A program made the position numbers and the translations under genes. The notes under the pieces were generated by a model, which saw nothing but the letters and a program-made list of their open reading frames with translations, was not told the origin of the DNA and made no database searches. From Nocardioides sp. TRM66260-LWL (GTDB lineage: Bacteria > Actinomycetota > Actinomycetes > Propionibacteriales > Nocardioidaceae), in contig NZ_JAIQZK010000001.1 in the NCBI RefSeq assembly GCF_020075545.1, forward strand, positions 868,001 through 932,000: DNA of 64,000 nt. The letters run 5' to 3'. This document shows positions 9,301 to 18,323 of the stretch, in pieces; the first letter of the stretch is position 1, and every line of letters begins with the position of its first letter.

Positions 9301-10515
9301 GGCACCCCGACGGGAGGCGGCGTGCTGCCGTCGGCCGTCGTGGTCTCCGGCGGCGGCGCGCGGCGCGTCCTCGACCTCGGCTCCGGCACGCTGGCGGCCG
9401 ACGGGGTGCTCGGCTTCGAGCCGCTGCGCGCGCGGCGGCTGACCCTCACCCTCACGCCGCCGGACGGGACGACGGGCGATCCGGCCGCGCGCCCGCCCGT
9501 CGGGCTCTCGTCGCTGCGGCTGCGGGGCGCGGATCTCGTCCAGCCCCTCGACGGCGGCGCCGCGACCGGGGCGGCCTGCGGTCTCGGCCCGCCCGTCGTG
9601 GTCGACGGCGTCACCCGCGAGAGCCGGGTCGACGGTCGGATCGGCGCGGTGCTCGGCGACGCCGACCTCGGCCTCCGGCTGTGCGGCGGACCGCTGCGGC
9701 TGGCCGCCGGCGCCCACCGGATCGCGATCCGCTCCACCGAGCAGTTCCAGCCCGTGGCCGTGCAGCTGCGCGGCGGGACGGCCCGCACCACGGCGTCGAG
9801 CGGCACCGTGCGGGAGCGCACGGTCCGCGTCGAGACGCGCGACCGCACGACGGCGGTCCTCGCGGTCGGGGCGGGGCCGGACGCGCTGCTCTCCGCGCCC
9901 TGGAGCATCAACGCCGGCTGGCGGGCGGTGCTCGTGACGCCGCAGGGGCGCACGCCGCTGGCGCCGATCGAGCTCGACGGCTGGGCCCAGGGCTGGCGGC
10001 TGCCCGCGGGCGAGGGCGGGCGGGTCGAGCTGACCTTCGCGCCGCAGCGGCGCTTCGAGATCGGCCTGGTCGTCGGGCTCGCGCTGCTCGCCGTCGTCCT
10101 GCTGGCCGCCGCTGTGACGCTGGTGCGCCGTCGGCCGTCGGCGCCCCCGGCACCGGAGGCCGGGACCGGCTCGGAGGGCGACGGCGGGCCGACGCCCCGG
10201 CGTCGGGCGCTCGCGCTGGCCGGCGTGGTGGTCGCCGCCGGCCTGGTGTCGGGGCCGGTGGCGCTGCTAGCGGCGCTCCTCGGGGGCGGTCTCGCGCTGC
10301 ACCGGCACCCCCGGGCGGCGCTGGTGGTCTCCGCCGCGCTGCTGGCGATCGGCGCCGTCGTGCTCGTCGTCGACCTGCTCCGCGCGCCCACGCTGCCGAG
10401 CACGACCGCCGACCAGGCGACGGCCTGCGGGCTGTGGCTGGCGCTCGCGCTCGGCCTGCTGCGTCGGGGCCCGACGGCGCCGGCCGCACCGCCGGCGGGG
10501 TCGGCGGCCGGATGA
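6385..10515 (+). CDS. AftD-like alpha-(1->3)-arabinofuranosyltransferase (DUF3367 family)
   Basis: A 1376-residue membrane protein, close to the size of mycobacterial AftD. The N-terminal half is a polytopic GT-C-type domain, with [19 protein letters not shown] resembling the family's first periplasmic loop and a Gly-rich [14 protein letters not shown] segment. A large extracytoplasmic part follows, with discoidin-like carbohydrate-binding stretches ([33 protein letters not shown]). Two or more helices lie near the C-terminus. AftD adds alpha-1,3-branching arabinofuranose to arabinogalactan/LAM in mycobacteria; here the acceptor is unknown. The ATG at 6385 has TACGGT 9 nt upstream, and the next gene overlaps by ATGA. 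Confidence 0.85.
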   Translation: MDATASTRRVAALRWTLYLALAIVLLTEQWGRTTTDTRMELSTRPGRFLRDALSLWDPSVSLGQIQNQAYGYLVPQGLVAVLADAAHVPLWLAQRGWSVLLLVLACEGARLVAREIGCGAGAATLAGLAYGLTPRLVAEVGVRSAEILPAVVLPWAVLPLLHLLRGRQRAGAAALLSAAAFGLGGGVNGTATAAPAGLLAVLVCWAWATGRVDRRFVAAWAALMVAVNAWWAVALSRLGAVSPPFFDYVEDARTTTSTAGASAGLRGASNWVDYLTVGGARWWPAGYDVSFAPYVVAGSALVAAAGVIGLARTRSWLRTPLLLALGLGFSLVTIAHVGPLTSPLAPGLRDLLDGPLAPLRNVPKADPILRLPLALGLGLLAQEALERVGASVPGRRRAPRLRPVLAGGVVAALVAGLLGAGWPLLAGRSRTPGWTAIPSAWQQASARLDAGTAAGDAGAVWVVPGSGFGIQTWGWTMEEPLQVLGRTPWVTRSQVPLTPAATIRMLSSLEDYLETGTGSPFLATALRRIGIDRVLLRHDLAPAAQSIDPGLVSRALARSPGIRRTATFGRAGLGPAIELFDVGGGEGPGGGFRARPAAEVVTVSPSVEDVVAAVGSGLLDDDRPAQVPGGVGVPSGVRSEVVGDGLRRRERNFGRVHDATSSLMTADDPTRTGRLVPDYPGPPGARLATAAYPGLSGVTATSSTGYADVLGPVRPETGPWAALDGDPSTAWLSAPYLDAVGQGITLRFASPRRLGRVTLAQPLAAIGLQQVRAWRVVAAGVERTATVDPFTGVATLDLGGVEAGSVEVEAADVPDPGAQVGLAEIGGLGVAPRTLDVPAVPTARGASIVLAAAPETRACAPTLLGPDCSATRARPSEEATGIDRTITLDRPTSATLVGAVVARSRAGTLALLDPASGVRIRASSWFGQDPAASPRMLTDDDARTSWLADPRDPAPTLRLDLGRTRTVSGVRLGTPTGGGVLPSAVVVSGGGARRVLDLGSGTLAADGVLGFEPLRARRLTLTLTPPDGTTGDPAARPPVGLSSLRLRGADLVQPLDGGAATGAACGLGPPVVVDGVTRESRVDGRIGAVLGDADLGLRLCGGPLRLAAGAHRIAIRSTEQFQPVAVQLRGGTARTTASSGTVRERTVRVETRDRTTAVLAVGAGPDALLSAPWSINAGWRAVLVTPQGRTPLAPIELDGWAQGWRLPAGEGGRVELTFAPQRRFEIGLVVGLALLAVVLLAAAVTLVRRRPSAPPAPEAGTGSEGDGGPTPRRRALALAGVVVAAGLVSGPVALLAALLGGGLALHRHPRAALVVSAALLAIGAVVLVVDLLRAPTLPSTTADQATACGLWLALALGLLRRGPTAPAAPPAGSAAG

Positions 10516-12227
10516 CCCGGGAGCGCGCGCCGGTGCTGGTCTGGCTCGGCGTCCTCACGGCGTTGGTGCTCGGGCCGCTGCTCGGCTCGACCGGCTACTG
10601 GCTCACCGGCGACATGGTGTTCGTGCCGCGGCAGCCGTGGAAGGACGCGTGGCTCGGCGGCGGGGGAGCGCTCCCGCGGGCGGTGCCCATGGACGCCCTG
10701 GTCTCGGCGCTGACCGCGGTGGTGCCGGGCTGGGTGGTGCAGCGCCTGCTGCTCGCGGGCCCGCTCCTGGCCGGCGGCGTCGGGATGCTGCTGCTGGTCG
10801 ACGCCCTGCTGCTCGACCCCGCGGCGGAGACGGCGCCGCGGTCGCGCGGCCACGCGACCCTCGTCCGGCTCGCCGGCGTCACCGCGCTGCTGTGGAGCCC
10901 CTGGGTGCACGACCGGCTCGCGATGGGCCAGTGGGCGATCCTGGCCGGTCACCTGCTGCTGCCCTGGGTCGCGCTCGCGGCCCATCGCCGTCGGATCGCG
11001 TTCCTGGCTCCCGGACCGCGTGGACGGCCCGGGCGCGGATGGGCGGGGCTGGCTCTGGCGCTGTTCGCGACCGCGGTCTGCAGCCCGTCGAGCGGGGTGA
11101 TGGCCGCCGCGGTCGCGCTCGCGGTGGTCGCCTCGCGCGGGCCCGCCGGACGACGGGCCGTCGCGACCACGGCCGGGCTCGCGCTGCTGGCGAACCTGCC
11201 CTGGCTGCTCGCGGCGGCGCGCGCCGACGGCGTGCGGGTCAGCGCGGACGGGGTGTTCGCTGCGTTCGCGCCGCGCGCCGAGTCGTCCGCCGGGCTGCTG
11301 CCGAGCCTGCTCTCGCTGGGGGGCACCTGGAAGAGCGCGGTGGTCGCGCCGGAGCGGCAGCAGGCGCCGATCGTGCTGCTGGCGGCGGCGCTCGTCGTCG
11401 TCGGCCTGGTGGCGCTGGGACGCCGTCGGGTCGGGCTCGCGGCCGCGGGGGAGCGGGCCCGGGCCTCGACCGTCCTGCGGCTGCTGGCGATCGCGGGCGC
11501 GGCATTGGTCGTCGCCCTGCTCCCCGTCTTGCCGGGTGGCGCAGCGGCCCTCGAGCGGCTCGCCGGCACTGTGCCGCCGGTGGCGCTGCTGCGCGACGCC
11601 GAGCGGTACCTCTCGCCGGCCGCCCTCGCGGTCGCGCTCGGGGCGGCGTCGGCCGCGGACCTCGCCTGGCGCGCGGCCCGACCCGGTCGCGGCTCGCTGC
11701 GGGCCGTGGCGGTGCTGGTGGCGCTGGCGCCGCTCGTCCTGCTGCCGCGGCTGGCCTGGGGGCTCGGCGGCGAGCTGCGTCCGGTCGCCTTCGCGCCCGG
11801 CTGGGGGGAGGTGCTGGCGCGGGTGTCGGCGGCCCCGGACCCGGTGACGGTGGTGCTGCCGTGGCGCGGCTCGTACCGCTCGCTGGCCTGGGTCGCGGAC
11901 GCCGGCGCCGACCCGGGCGCGGCGGTCCTGGACCCCGCGCCGCGGCTGCTGCCCGGCGAGGTGGTCGTCGACGATCGGCTGCTCCTCGTCCGGGACGGCG
12001 CGACCGTCACGGTGCCCTCCGAGGATCCTCGCGTCCGGGCCGTCGACGTCGCGCTGGCGGCGCCGGACGCCACCGCCCGGGCGCAGGCGCTGCGGGCCCT
12101 CGGCGTGCGCTTCGTGCTCGTCGAGGGACCCTCTGGCGGACCCGGCACCCGCGAGGTCCGACTCGCCGGCGCGGTGGTCGTCCGGCAGGGACCGCTGACG
12201 CTGCTCGACCTGTCGACACCGCGCTGA
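10512..12227 (+). CDS. Polytopic membrane protein, probable GT-C-like partner of the AftD homologue
   Basis: A 571-residue protein with about 10-12 hydrophobic segments up to about residue 420, then a soluble C-terminal domain of about 150 residues. The early extracytoplasmic loop contains TGDMVFVPRQPW, resembling the acidic first loop of GT-C glycosyltransferases. No catalytic family is recognised with confidence. The start overlaps the stop of the AftD-like gene (ATGA at 10512-10515), so the two are translationally coupled. It could be a truncated glycosyltransferase, a sugar-lipid scaffold or a transport subunit. Confidence 0.65.
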   Translation: MTRERAPVLVWLGVLTALVLGPLLGSTGYWLTGDMVFVPRQPWKDAWLGGGGALPRAVPMDALVSALTAVVPGWVVQRLLLAGPLLAGGVGMLLLVDALLLDPAAETAPRSRGHATLVRLAGVTALLWSPWVHDRLAMGQWAILAGHLLLPWVALAAHRRRIAFLAPGPRGRPGRGWAGLALALFATAVCSPSSGVMAAAVALAVVASRGPAGRRAVATTAGLALLANLPWLLAAARADGVRVSADGVFAAFAPRAESSAGLLPSLLSLGGTWKSAVVAPERQQAPIVLLAAALVVVGLVALGRRRVGLAAAGERARASTVLRLLAIAGAALVVALLPVLPGGAAALERLAGTVPPVALLRDAERYLSPAALAVALGAASAADLAWRAARPGRGSLRAVAVLVALAPLVLLPRLAWGLGGELRPVAFAPGWGEVLARVSAAPDPVTVVLPWRGSYRSLAWVADAGADPGAAVLDPAPRLLPGEVVVDDRLLLVRDGATVTVPSEDPRVRAVDVALAAPDATARAQALRALGVRFVLVEGPSGGPGTREVRLAGAVVVRQGPLTLLDLSTPR

Positions 12228-12324
12228 CCTGCGATCTCCTCCGTCCGCCGGACCGGCATGGCCCGTTCGGGCCAGGCCCCGATCGGGCGTTCGGTCGGAC
12301 CTCGCCGAACCCGTTAACACGGCG

Positions 12325-12353
12325 TTCATCCGACGGCTTCGCGTGTGTATGGT
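12325..12353 (+). promoter_or_regulatory. SigA-type promoter for the DUF2613 gene
   Basis: TTCATC (12325-12330), a 17-bp spacer and TATGGT (12348-12353, with TG two bases upstream as in extended -10 elements) fit the principal sigma factor. Transcription would begin near 12360, leaving a leader of about 95 nt. The leader contains a GATCGTGC/GCACGATC hairpin and ends in a GGAGGAG ribosome site before the ATG at 12455. Confidence 0.5.
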
Positions 12354-12454
12354 CGAGGTCACATCGCGATCGTGCCCCGGGAGAGCGCACGATCCGCACC
12401 GGCTGGCCCGGACCCGGTGGGAGCGGGTCGCGGGCCCTTGGGAGGAGCCCCGGA

Positions 12455-12589
12455 ATGAACCTCGTCGTGTCCGCCGTCATCGGCGGCGTCCTCGCCACCG
12501 CCGCCGTCTTCGGCGGCGTGCACGCCGCCTCGGGCGGCGACCAGAGGAACGTCGACTCCACGACGCTCTTCTCCTACAGCAGCAGGTGA
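12455..12589 (+). CDS. DUF2613-type small membrane/secreted peptide
   Basis: A 44-residue protein with one hydrophobic segment (about residues 3-24, Ala/Val/Gly-rich), then a polar tail ending in FSYSSR. Mycobacteria carry a small DUF2613 protein next to aftD, and the size, the single N-terminal helix and the position beside an AftD-like gene match. The function is unknown; a helper subunit of the arabinosyltransferase is a reasonable guess. The start is supported by GGAGGAG (12440-12446) with 8 nt to the ATG and by an upstream promoter. Confidence 0.65.
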   Translation: MNLVVSAVIGGVLATAAVFGGVHAASGGDQRNVDSTTLFSYSSR

Positions 12590-12606
12590 CGGCCTAGCCG
12601 TCGCCC

Positions 12607-12682
12607 GCCCGGCTCTCGGCCGGGCTCACGGGGTCGCAGGCCCCGTCCACGCCTCACCGGCCCTCTGGGGGGACGGCCGGTG
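12607..12682 (+). terminator. Three consecutive hairpins between DUF2613 and GT2 genes
   Basis: Three stems follow one another: GCCCGGC/GCCGGGC (12607-12625), ACGGGG/CCCCGT (12628-12646) and CACCGGCC/GGCCGGTG (12655-12682). The last has a 12-nt loop holding GGGGGG. The first may terminate the DUF2613 transcript. The rest lie upstream of the GT2 ribosome site (GGGAGG, about 5 nt before the ATG at 12714) and could form a leader structure. No known riboswitch core is recognised. Confidence 0.4.
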
Positions 12683-12713
12683 GTGCGCCGTCGCATCGGG
12701 TTGGGAGGTCCAG

Positions 12714-13553
12714 ATGCACCAGATCGTCATCCCTGCCTTCGACGAGGAGGCCCGGCTGCCGCGCACGCTGCGCGAGCTGCGCCGGCACGTCGTCCGCTCG
12801 CGTGCGCTGCTCGGCCCGGTCGAGGTGATCGTGGTCGACAACGCGAGCACCGACGCCACCGCGCGGGTCGCCGCCGAGGCCGACTCCGACGCGCTGCCCG
12901 TGCGCGTGGTCGCGTGCGCGACGCGCGGCAAGGGCGCCGCCGTCCGCGCGGGCCTGCTCGCCACCACGGCGCCGACCGTCTCCTTCATGGACGCCGACGG
13001 CGCCACCCGCCTCGACGCGCTCGATCGCGCGCTGCGACTGCTCGCGGACGGCGGGGTCGACGTCGTCGTCGGCTCGCGGGCCATCGCCGGCGCGGAGACC
13101 GAGGCCCGGCACAGCCGGGTGCGCGACCGCGGCGCGCGGGCCTATCGCGCCTGCGCCGCCCGCATCGTCCCGGGCATCGCCGACACCCAGTGCGGCTTCA
13201 AGGTGCTCCGCGGCGACCTCGCCCGGGCGATCGCCGCCGAGCTGGAGAGCCCCGGCTTCGCCTTCGACGTCGAGCTGCTCGCCCGGGCGCTGGCGCACGG
13301 CGCCCGGCTGCACGAGCTGCCGGTCTGGTGGGTCGACGTGCCCGGCTCGACCTTCGACCCGGTGCGGCACGGCGTCGACTCCTTCGCCGAGCTGGCCCGG
13401 ATCGCCTGGCGGGCGCGCCGCGGCGGCTTCGCGCCGGTCGTCGTGCCGCTGCCCGCGCGGCCGCTGGCGCCCGTCCCGCCCGTCGCGGCCACGCTCGGAC
13501 TCCCGACGCGGCCCGCCGTCGGGCTGGAGCTCCCGCTGCGGAGCGAGGGATGA
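12714..13553 (+). CDS. Glycosyltransferase family 2 (dolichyl/polyprenyl-phosphate glucosyltransferase-like)
   Basis: A 279-residue GT-A enzyme. It starts with the GT2 pattern IVIPAFDEEARLPRTL. VEVIVVDNASTD, TRGKGAAVRAGL and the metal-binding SFMDADGAT follow, and then the NTQCGFKVLRG-like segment and FDVELLARA. This matches dolichyl-phosphate beta-glucosyltransferase-like proteins, which transfer a sugar from a nucleotide donor to a polyprenyl phosphate. No C-terminal membrane helices are present, so it is probably peripheral. The next gene overlaps by ATGA (13550-13553). A lipid-linked donor made here could feed the membrane glycosyltransferases upstream; that link is inferred. Confidence 0.87.
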   Translation: MHQIVIPAFDEEARLPRTLRELRRHVVRSRALLGPVEVIVVDNASTDATARVAAEADSDALPVRVVACATRGKGAAVRAGLLATTAPTVSFMDADGATRLDALDRALRLLADGGVDVVVGSRAIAGAETEARHSRVRDRGARAYRACAARIVPGIADTQCGFKVLRGDLARAIAAELESPGFAFDVELLARALAHGARLHELPVWWVDVPGSTFDPVRHGVDSFAELARIAWRARRGGFAPVVVPLPARPLAPVPPVAATLGLPTRPAVGLELPLRSEG

Positions 13554-14761
13554 GCGGCCCGCTCGCCGGACGGCGCGTCGTCGTCGTCAACTGGCGCGAC
13601 CTGGCGCACCCCAGCGCCGGCGGCTCCGAGCACCACGCCTGGCACCTCGCCCGCGGCCTGGTCGAGGCGGGCGCCGAGGTCGAGCTGCTCACCGCGCGCC
13701 CGCGCGGCCAGGCGCGGTGCGAGCTGCGCGACGGCATCACCGTCGACCGCGCCGGCGGCACGCTCGGCTTCTACCCGCTGGCCCTGCTGCGCCTCCTGCG
13801 CCGCCGCCGACGGATCGACGCCGTCGTCGACCCCTCGTGCGGCATCCCGACCTTCACGCCGCTGGTGCTGCGCCGTCGCACCCCGGTGCTGCTGGTGGTG
13901 CACCACGTGCACCAGGACCAGTTCGGCCTGTACTTCCCCGCGCCGCTCGCCTGGCTCGGCCGGGTCCTGGAGCGCCGCGCGATGCCGCGGGTCTACCGCC
14001 GGGCCCGCACCGTCGCGGTCTCCGACTCCACCCGTGCCGAGATGCGCGCACGGCTCGGCTGGCGCGGCGAGGTCGGCCTGCTCCCCAACGGCGCCGACCT
14101 GCCCGAGCGGGCGGTGGAGGCCGCGGAGAAGGACCCCGCGCGGATCGTCGTCCTGGGGCGCCTGGTCGCGCACAAGCGCGTCGACGCCGTGCTCGAGGCC
14201 TTCGCCGCGGTCGCCGCGGAGCGTCCCGTGACGCTCGACGTCGTCGGCGCCGGCCCCGAGCTCGAGCCGCTGCGCGCCGAGGCGGCGCGCCGCGGCCTCG
14301 CCGACCGCGTGACCCTGCACGGCTTCGTAGACGACGCCCGCAAGGCCGAGCTGCTGGCCCGGGCCGCCGTGCACGTGTGCGCCTCCGACGCCGAGGGCTG
14401 GGGTCAGGTCGTCGTCGAGGCGGCCGCCCACGGCACGCCGACGATCGCCCGCGACGTCCCCGGCCTGCGCGACTCCGTCGTCGACGGCGTCACCGGCCGG
14501 CTCCTGCCGGAGACCGCCGCGCCGCTCGCGCAGCGGCTCGCCGCCGGGCTGCGGGCCGAGCTCGACGCCCTGGAGGCCCCCGGCGCCCGCGCCACCACGG
14601 CCCGGGCGTGCCGCGCCCACGCCGACGCCTACGGGTGGCCCCGCATGCGACGTGACGCCGCCGCGCTCGTCGCCTCCCTGCTCGGCGCCGACGCGCCGGC
14701 GCACCCCGTCCCGCACGACCGTCCGCGACCCGCTGCCGCGGGCGTCCTGACCGAGAGGTGA
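13550..14761 (+). CDS. Glycosyltransferase family 4
   Basis: A 403-residue GT-B enzyme. The N-terminal domain begins VVVVNWRDLAHPSAGGSEHHAWHLA, the Gly-rich loop and acceptor-side motif of GT4. The C-terminal domain has VVLGRLVAHKRVDAVLEAF, a GFVDD segment and ASDAEGWGQVVVEAAAHGTPTIA, which holds the donor-binding E-x7-E-type motif. It probably adds a sugar from a nucleotide donor to an envelope lipid or glycan on the cytoplasmic side. It is coupled by overlap to the GT2 gene and followed directly by the DUF3068 gene, so the three form one unit. Confidence 0.88.
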   Translation: MSGPLAGRRVVVVNWRDLAHPSAGGSEHHAWHLARGLVEAGAEVELLTARPRGQARCELRDGITVDRAGGTLGFYPLALLRLLRRRRRIDAVVDPSCGIPTFTPLVLRRRTPVLLVVHHVHQDQFGLYFPAPLAWLGRVLERRAMPRVYRRARTVAVSDSTRAEMRARLGWRGEVGLLPNGADLPERAVEAAEKDPARIVVLGRLVAHKRVDAVLEAFAAVAAERPVTLDVVGAGPELEPLRAEAARRGLADRVTLHGFVDDARKAELLARAAVHVCASDAEGWGQVVVEAAAHGTPTIARDVPGLRDSVVDGVTGRLLPETAAPLAQRLAAGLRAELDALEAPGARATTARACRAHADAYGWPRMRRDAAALVASLLGADAPAHPVPHDRPRPAAAGVLTER

Positions 14762-14766
14762 ACCCC

Positions 14767-15756
14767 ATGCGTCCGACCCTGCGAGCCCGTCCGGGCCGCT
14801 CCCGCCTGCTGGGGCCGACCCTCGTCGGCCTCGGCTCCTGCCTGCTGCTGCTCGGGCTGCTGGTGCGCTTCTACGCCTACCCGGCGCTGGCCCGGGTGCC
14901 GGCCAACTACGACTCGACGTCGAACCTCGCCGGCACCGGCGTCCAGGTCTTCGACACCGACCCGTCGGTGCTGAAGCCGGTGACGACCGATCTGTCGGTC
15001 AGCGCGCACATCGTCGCCGGCGACTACCCGGACGCGCCGCAGGGCGTCGTCGTCTGGGCCGACTCCACCACCGTGACCCGCGCCGACGGCACCATCGTGC
15101 AGCGCTCCACCGAGCTCGCGCCGTTCGACGCCGTGAGCGGCGTGGCCAGCACCTACCCGGTGGGCTTCTCCTCCGAGACCGAGGGGCGGCGTGACGCCGT
15201 CCAGCGCAGCGGCCAGATCTACAAGATGCCGTTCGACACCCGCCAGCAGGACTACCAGTGGTGGGACGGTACGATCGGCCGCGCCACCCCCGCGGTGTAC
15301 ACCGGCGAGGGCACGGTCGACGGCCTGAAGGTCTACACCTTCGTGCAGACCATCGCGCCGACCGCGGTCGACACCGTCGACGTGCCGGGCTCGGTCTTCG
15401 GCTCGTCCGCGCCGAGCGTCAAGGCCACGATGATGTACGGGATGAAGCGCACGATCACCGTCGAGCCGGCCACCGGCAGCCCGGTGAACCTCGTCGAGCA
15501 GCGCGACCAGTACCTCACCTACGGCGGTCGCCAGGTGCCCGCGTTCGTCGGCACCGTCGCGTTCACGCCCGAGACGACGGCCTCGCTCGTCGACTCGCTG
15601 CGCTCCAAGGCCATGGTGCTCTCCGCGGCGCGGATGGCGCTGCCGCTGGGCCTCGGCCTGGTCGGCCTGGTCCTGCTCGTCGCGGGCGTCGTCGTGGGAC
15701 GTCGTCCGGTGGCTCGCACCGAGACCCCCGAGACGCGGGAGCTCGTGCACGCCTGA
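14767..15756 (+). CDS. DUF3068 (PorA-like) membrane-anchored protein
   Basis: A 329-residue protein with a TM helix near residues 17-38 (LVGLGSCLLLLGLLVRFYAY) and a second close to the C-terminus (LGLGLVGLVLLVAGVVVG). A large extracytoplasmic domain between them contains LDTDPSVLKP-like and YQWWDG features typical of DUF3068. The family is called PorA-like, but porin activity is not shown for most members. The ATG at 14767 is preferred to GTG at 14758 because GAGAGG lies 8 nt upstream. It ends 3 bp before a convergent gene. Confidence 0.82.
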   Translation: MRPTLRARPGRSRLLGPTLVGLGSCLLLLGLLVRFYAYPALARVPANYDSTSNLAGTGVQVFDTDPSVLKPVTTDLSVSAHIVAGDYPDAPQGVVVWADSTTVTRADGTIVQRSTELAPFDAVSGVASTYPVGFSSETEGRRDAVQRSGQIYKMPFDTRQQDYQWWDGTIGRATPAVYTGEGTVDGLKVYTFVQTIAPTAVDTVDVPGSVFGSSAPSVKATMMYGMKRTITVEPATGSPVNLVEQRDQYLTYGGRQVPAFVGTVAFTPETTASLVDSLRSKAMVLSAARMALPLGLGLVGLVLLVAGVVVGRRPVARTETPETRELVHA

Positions 15757-15759
15757 GCC

Positions 15760-16713
15760 TCACCCGTCGTCGGAGGCGTCCAGCCGGCCGACGACCTCCT
15801 CCAGCAGCGCGTCGAGGGCGGCGGTGCTCCAGCCGCCCTCGGCGCGGAGAACCAGGTGGGTGCGGCCCCGCAGCCCGACGGCGCCCAGCGCCAGCCCGCC
15901 GCTGCCGGTGACGGGCGCGAACCAGATCTCCCGCGGCTCCTCGGCGGCGCCGTCCGGAGGCGCCAGCTCGCCGAGGTGCGAGACCAGCGCCGTCGAGCCG
16001 AGGCGCCGGCTCAGGACGCCGAGCGTCGCGGCCGCCAGCCGTCGTCCGCGGCGGCCCGTCCAGGCCGGCGGCTCCAGCGGCGCCGTGCGCAGCGCGTCGG
16101 CGATCTGCGCGCGGTCGAGCGCGGCGACGTCGGTGAGCCGCAGGAGGGCGCTCCGATCGGCGATCGCCTCCCCGGCGGCGTCCGCTGCGCCGCTCAGACG
16201 GCCCGCGCCCACGGCGATCGCGACGCGACGACGTTCGGCGGGGCCCAGACGGCCGGCGGCGACGGCGGCCACGGCGTGCACGAGCTCGCTTGTGCGCACC
16301 CGGCGCTCAAGCGTCGCGCGGGCCAGCCGGGTCCCCGCGGCCGTGGACGGCGCCTCCAGCCGCGCGGGCGGTCGCAGCAGCGCCTCGGCGAGGCGACGTC
16401 GCCGTCCGCCCGCGGCGAGCGGACGGCCGGCCACGCCGCGCGCGTCGGTGCGCAGCGTCAGCCCGAGCGCGTCGCTCGCCAGCGCGAGCAGTCCGAGTCC
16501 GTCGGCGCGGTCGTGGTCGGCGAGCGCGAGCAGCCGCGTGGCGGGCTCGTCGTCGACCAGCACGGCGACGGCGGGCCCGTGCTCGGCCAGCGCCCCGGCG
16601 AGGTCCGCGGTCGCGCGGCCGGTGGCGCCGCGGGCGTCCCGCGGTCGCGCCGTCACCAGCTCCAGGCCGATCCGCCAGCGCGTGCGCGGGTCGCGCACGG
16701 GCGGGGACGTCAC
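15760..16713 (-). CDS. Condensation/acyltransferase-like protein, uncertain
   Basis: A 317-residue Ala/Arg/Leu-rich soluble protein. The second half (VSHLGELAPP, then LVLRAEGGWSTAALDALLEEVVGRL) loosely resembles the C-terminal half of condensation-type or wax-ester-synthase acyltransferases. The catalytic HHxxxDG motif is not seen intact; a weak DHDRADGLGLLALA stretch may be its remnant. The start overlaps the stop of the upstream methyltransferase (GTGA at 16710-16713). It may be an acyltransferase that modifies a glycan or lipid, or an inactive relative. Confidence 0.45.
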   Translation of the reverse strand: MTSPPVRDPRTRWRIGLELVTARPRDARGATGRATADLAGALAEHGPAVAVLVDDEPATRLLALADHDRADGLGLLALASDALGLTLRTDARGVAGRPLAAGGRRRRLAEALLRPPARLEAPSTAAGTRLARATLERRVRTSELVHAVAAVAAGRLGPAERRRVAIAVGAGRLSGAADAAGEAIADRSALLRLTDVAALDRAQIADALRTAPLEPPAWTGRRGRRLAAATLGVLSRRLGSTALVSHLGELAPPDGAAEEPREIWFAPVTGSGGLALGAVGLRGRTHLVLRAEGGWSTAALDALLEEVVGRLDASDDG

Positions 16714-17405
16714 CGGCGCACGGCGAGCGCGACCAGGCTGATGCCGGGCAGCCCCTGCACGGGCAGCACCCGCTCGCTGGCCACGGCCAACCGCAGCGCG
16801 GCGTTGACGACGGGGTGCACCTGCTCCATCTCCGAGTCGCCGTCGTTGTGCCGGCGGCGCAGCCGGGCGATCGGCCGCAGCAGCACGTTCCACGAGCGCA
16901 GCGACACGACCTCCAGGCCGGCGTCCTCCATCACCCGGGTCAGGCCGGCGCGGTCGTAGCGACGCAGGTGGCCGAGGGCGACGTCGTGGCCGCTCCACAG
17001 GTCCATGCCGGCCGGCACCGCGACCAGCGCGCGACCCCCGGGTCGCAGCACCCGGACGGTCTCGCGGGCCACCGCGGCGTCGTCGTCGACGTGCTCCCAC
17101 ATGTCGGTGGACATGACGAGGTCCATCGAGCCGTCCGCGAAGGGCAGGCGCCGGGCGTCGCCCCGCACGATCGAGAGGCCCCGGCCGCGGGCCAGGCGCG
17201 CCGCGACGGGGGAGTGCTCCAGGCCGACGACGTCCCAGCCGAGGTCGCGCAGCACCCCGGTGTTGCCCCCGCCGCCGCAGCCGACGTCGAGCGCCCGGCC
17301 CGGGGTGAGGGGTCCGACCAGGCGCCGCACCAGCGAGCGGCGCTCGGCGTACCACCAGTGCCGCTGCTCGAGGTCGGCCGACTTGCGGATCTCCTGCTCG
17401 TCCAC
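16710..17405 (-). CDS. Class I SAM-dependent methyltransferase
   Basis: A 231-residue methyltransferase. Motif I is ALDVGCGGGGNTGVL (about residue 40), the acidic strand-2 end is LEHSP, motif II-like RLPFADGSMDLVMSTDMWEHV, and post-motif VLRPGGRALVAVPAG. The substrate is unknown; position among glycosyltransferases suggests a sugar or lipid. The GTG at 17405 has TAGGCT (17412-17417) ending 6 nt upstream, so a leaderless start is likely. It overlaps the next gene by four bases. Confidence 0.85.
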   Translation of the reverse strand: MDEQEIRKSADLEQRHWWYAERRSLVRRLVGPLTPGRALDVGCGGGGNTGVLRDLGWDVVGLEHSPVAARLARGRGLSIVRGDARRLPFADGSMDLVMSTDMWEHVDDDAAVARETVRVLRPGGRALVAVPAGMDLWSGHDVALGHLRRYDRAGLTRVMEDAGLEVVSLRSWNVLLRPIARLRRRHNDGDSEMEQVHPVVNAALRLAVASERVLPVQGLPGISLVALAVRR

Positions 17406-17459
17406 CCCGCGAGCCTAGTCGTGGCCACCGGCCGGCCGATCCGGCGGTCGGGCGGCGGG

Positions 17460-18323
17460 TCAGGCCAGGTCGGCCCCGAGGATCGCGGTGCCCGGCGAGA
17501 GGCGTCCGCGCAGACGTGACCAGCCGCCCCAGACCCGGTCGTGGTGCTCGGGCCACTCCGGCTCGAGCAGGGTGGTGAGGCGGAAGCCGTGGCCGGCGAG
17601 CAGGCCGACCCAGTCGCCGAGCGTGCGGTGGTGCTCGACGTAGGCGACCTCGCCGGTGGCTTCGTCGACCTCGACGTACGGCGTGCGGTCCCAGTAGCTC
17701 TGGCTGACCACCAGGCCGGCCTCGCCCGGGTCGTCCGGCAGCATCCAGCGGGTCGGGTGGGTGATGGAGAAGGCGAACCGGCCGCCGGGACGCAGCACGC
17801 GGGCCGTCTCGGCGACGGCGCGCTCGATGTCGTGCACGAACTGCAGGGCGCCGAAGGAGGAGAAGACGACGTCGAAGGTCCGGTCGGCGAAGGGCAGGTG
17901 GGTCGCCGTCGCGCGGACGGTCGGCACGCCGAGCCCCGTGGCGTCGTCGATGCGCCGGGAGTGCTGCAGCTGCCGGTGGGAGAGGTCGAGCCCGACGGGC
18001 CGGCCGCCCTGGGCCAGCACCCAGCGCGAGCACTGGCCGCCGCCGGAGCCGACCTCCAGGACGTCGCGGTCGCGCACCGGCCCCAGCACGCCCGCCTGCT
18101 CCTCGGTCAGGCCCTCCGGGCCCCACACGAAGCCGACGTCGCCGAGGAACTCGCCGTGGCTGGCCTGGTACTCGTCGGCGTAGCGGTCCCAGTCGGCGCC
18201 GTTGGCGTGGCGCGACTCGTCCTCGTCGGCGGCCCGTCGCTCGACGCGCACCGGCGGCGCGGGCGTGTGGCTGCGCGAGTCGGGGGCCACGGGCGGGGTG
18301 GCGTCCGCCCCGCCCGCGCTCAT
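17460..18323 (-). CDS. Class I SAM-dependent methyltransferase
   Basis: A 287-residue methyltransferase with an N-terminal extension of about 45 polar residues. WDRYADEYQASHGEFLGD and the core follow: DVLEVGSGGGQCSRWVLAQG (motif I), LDLSHRQL, ATHLPFADRTFDVVFSSFGALQF and VLRPGGRFAFSITHP. The WDxYADEYQxxHG opening is typical of an actinobacterial family annotated only as class I methyltransferase. It is coupled by ATGA overlap (18320-18323) to the decapeptide-repeat gene. The substrate is unknown. Confidence 0.86.
   Translation of the reverse strand: MSAGGADATPPVAPDSRSHTPAPPVRVERRAADEDESRHANGADWDRYADEYQASHGEFLGDVGFVWGPEGLTEEQAGVLGPVRDRDVLEVGSGGGQCSRWVLAQGGRPVGLDLSHRQLQHSRRIDDATGLGVPTVRATATHLPFADRTFDVVFSSFGALQFVHDIERAVAETARVLRPGGRFAFSITHPTRWMLPDDPGEAGLVVSQSYWDRTPYVEVDEATGEVAYVEHHRTLGDWVGLLAGHGFRLTTLLEPEWPEHHDRVWGGWSRLRGRLSPGTAILGADLA

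Noticed and set aside
6471..12227. 1918-residue open frame
   Set aside because: Its first part is the +1 shadow of the AftD-like gene. The real protein starts at 10512 with an ATGA overlap.
10512..12227. Calling the second membrane protein an arabinosyltransferase
   Set aside because: Only a loop resembling GT-C proteins is seen; no family signature is strong enough.
12360..12454. Possible riboswitch in the DUF2613 leader
   Set aside because: There is one clear hairpin, but none of the conserved cores I know for c-di-AMP, c-di-GMP, SAM or cobalamin riboswitches is present.
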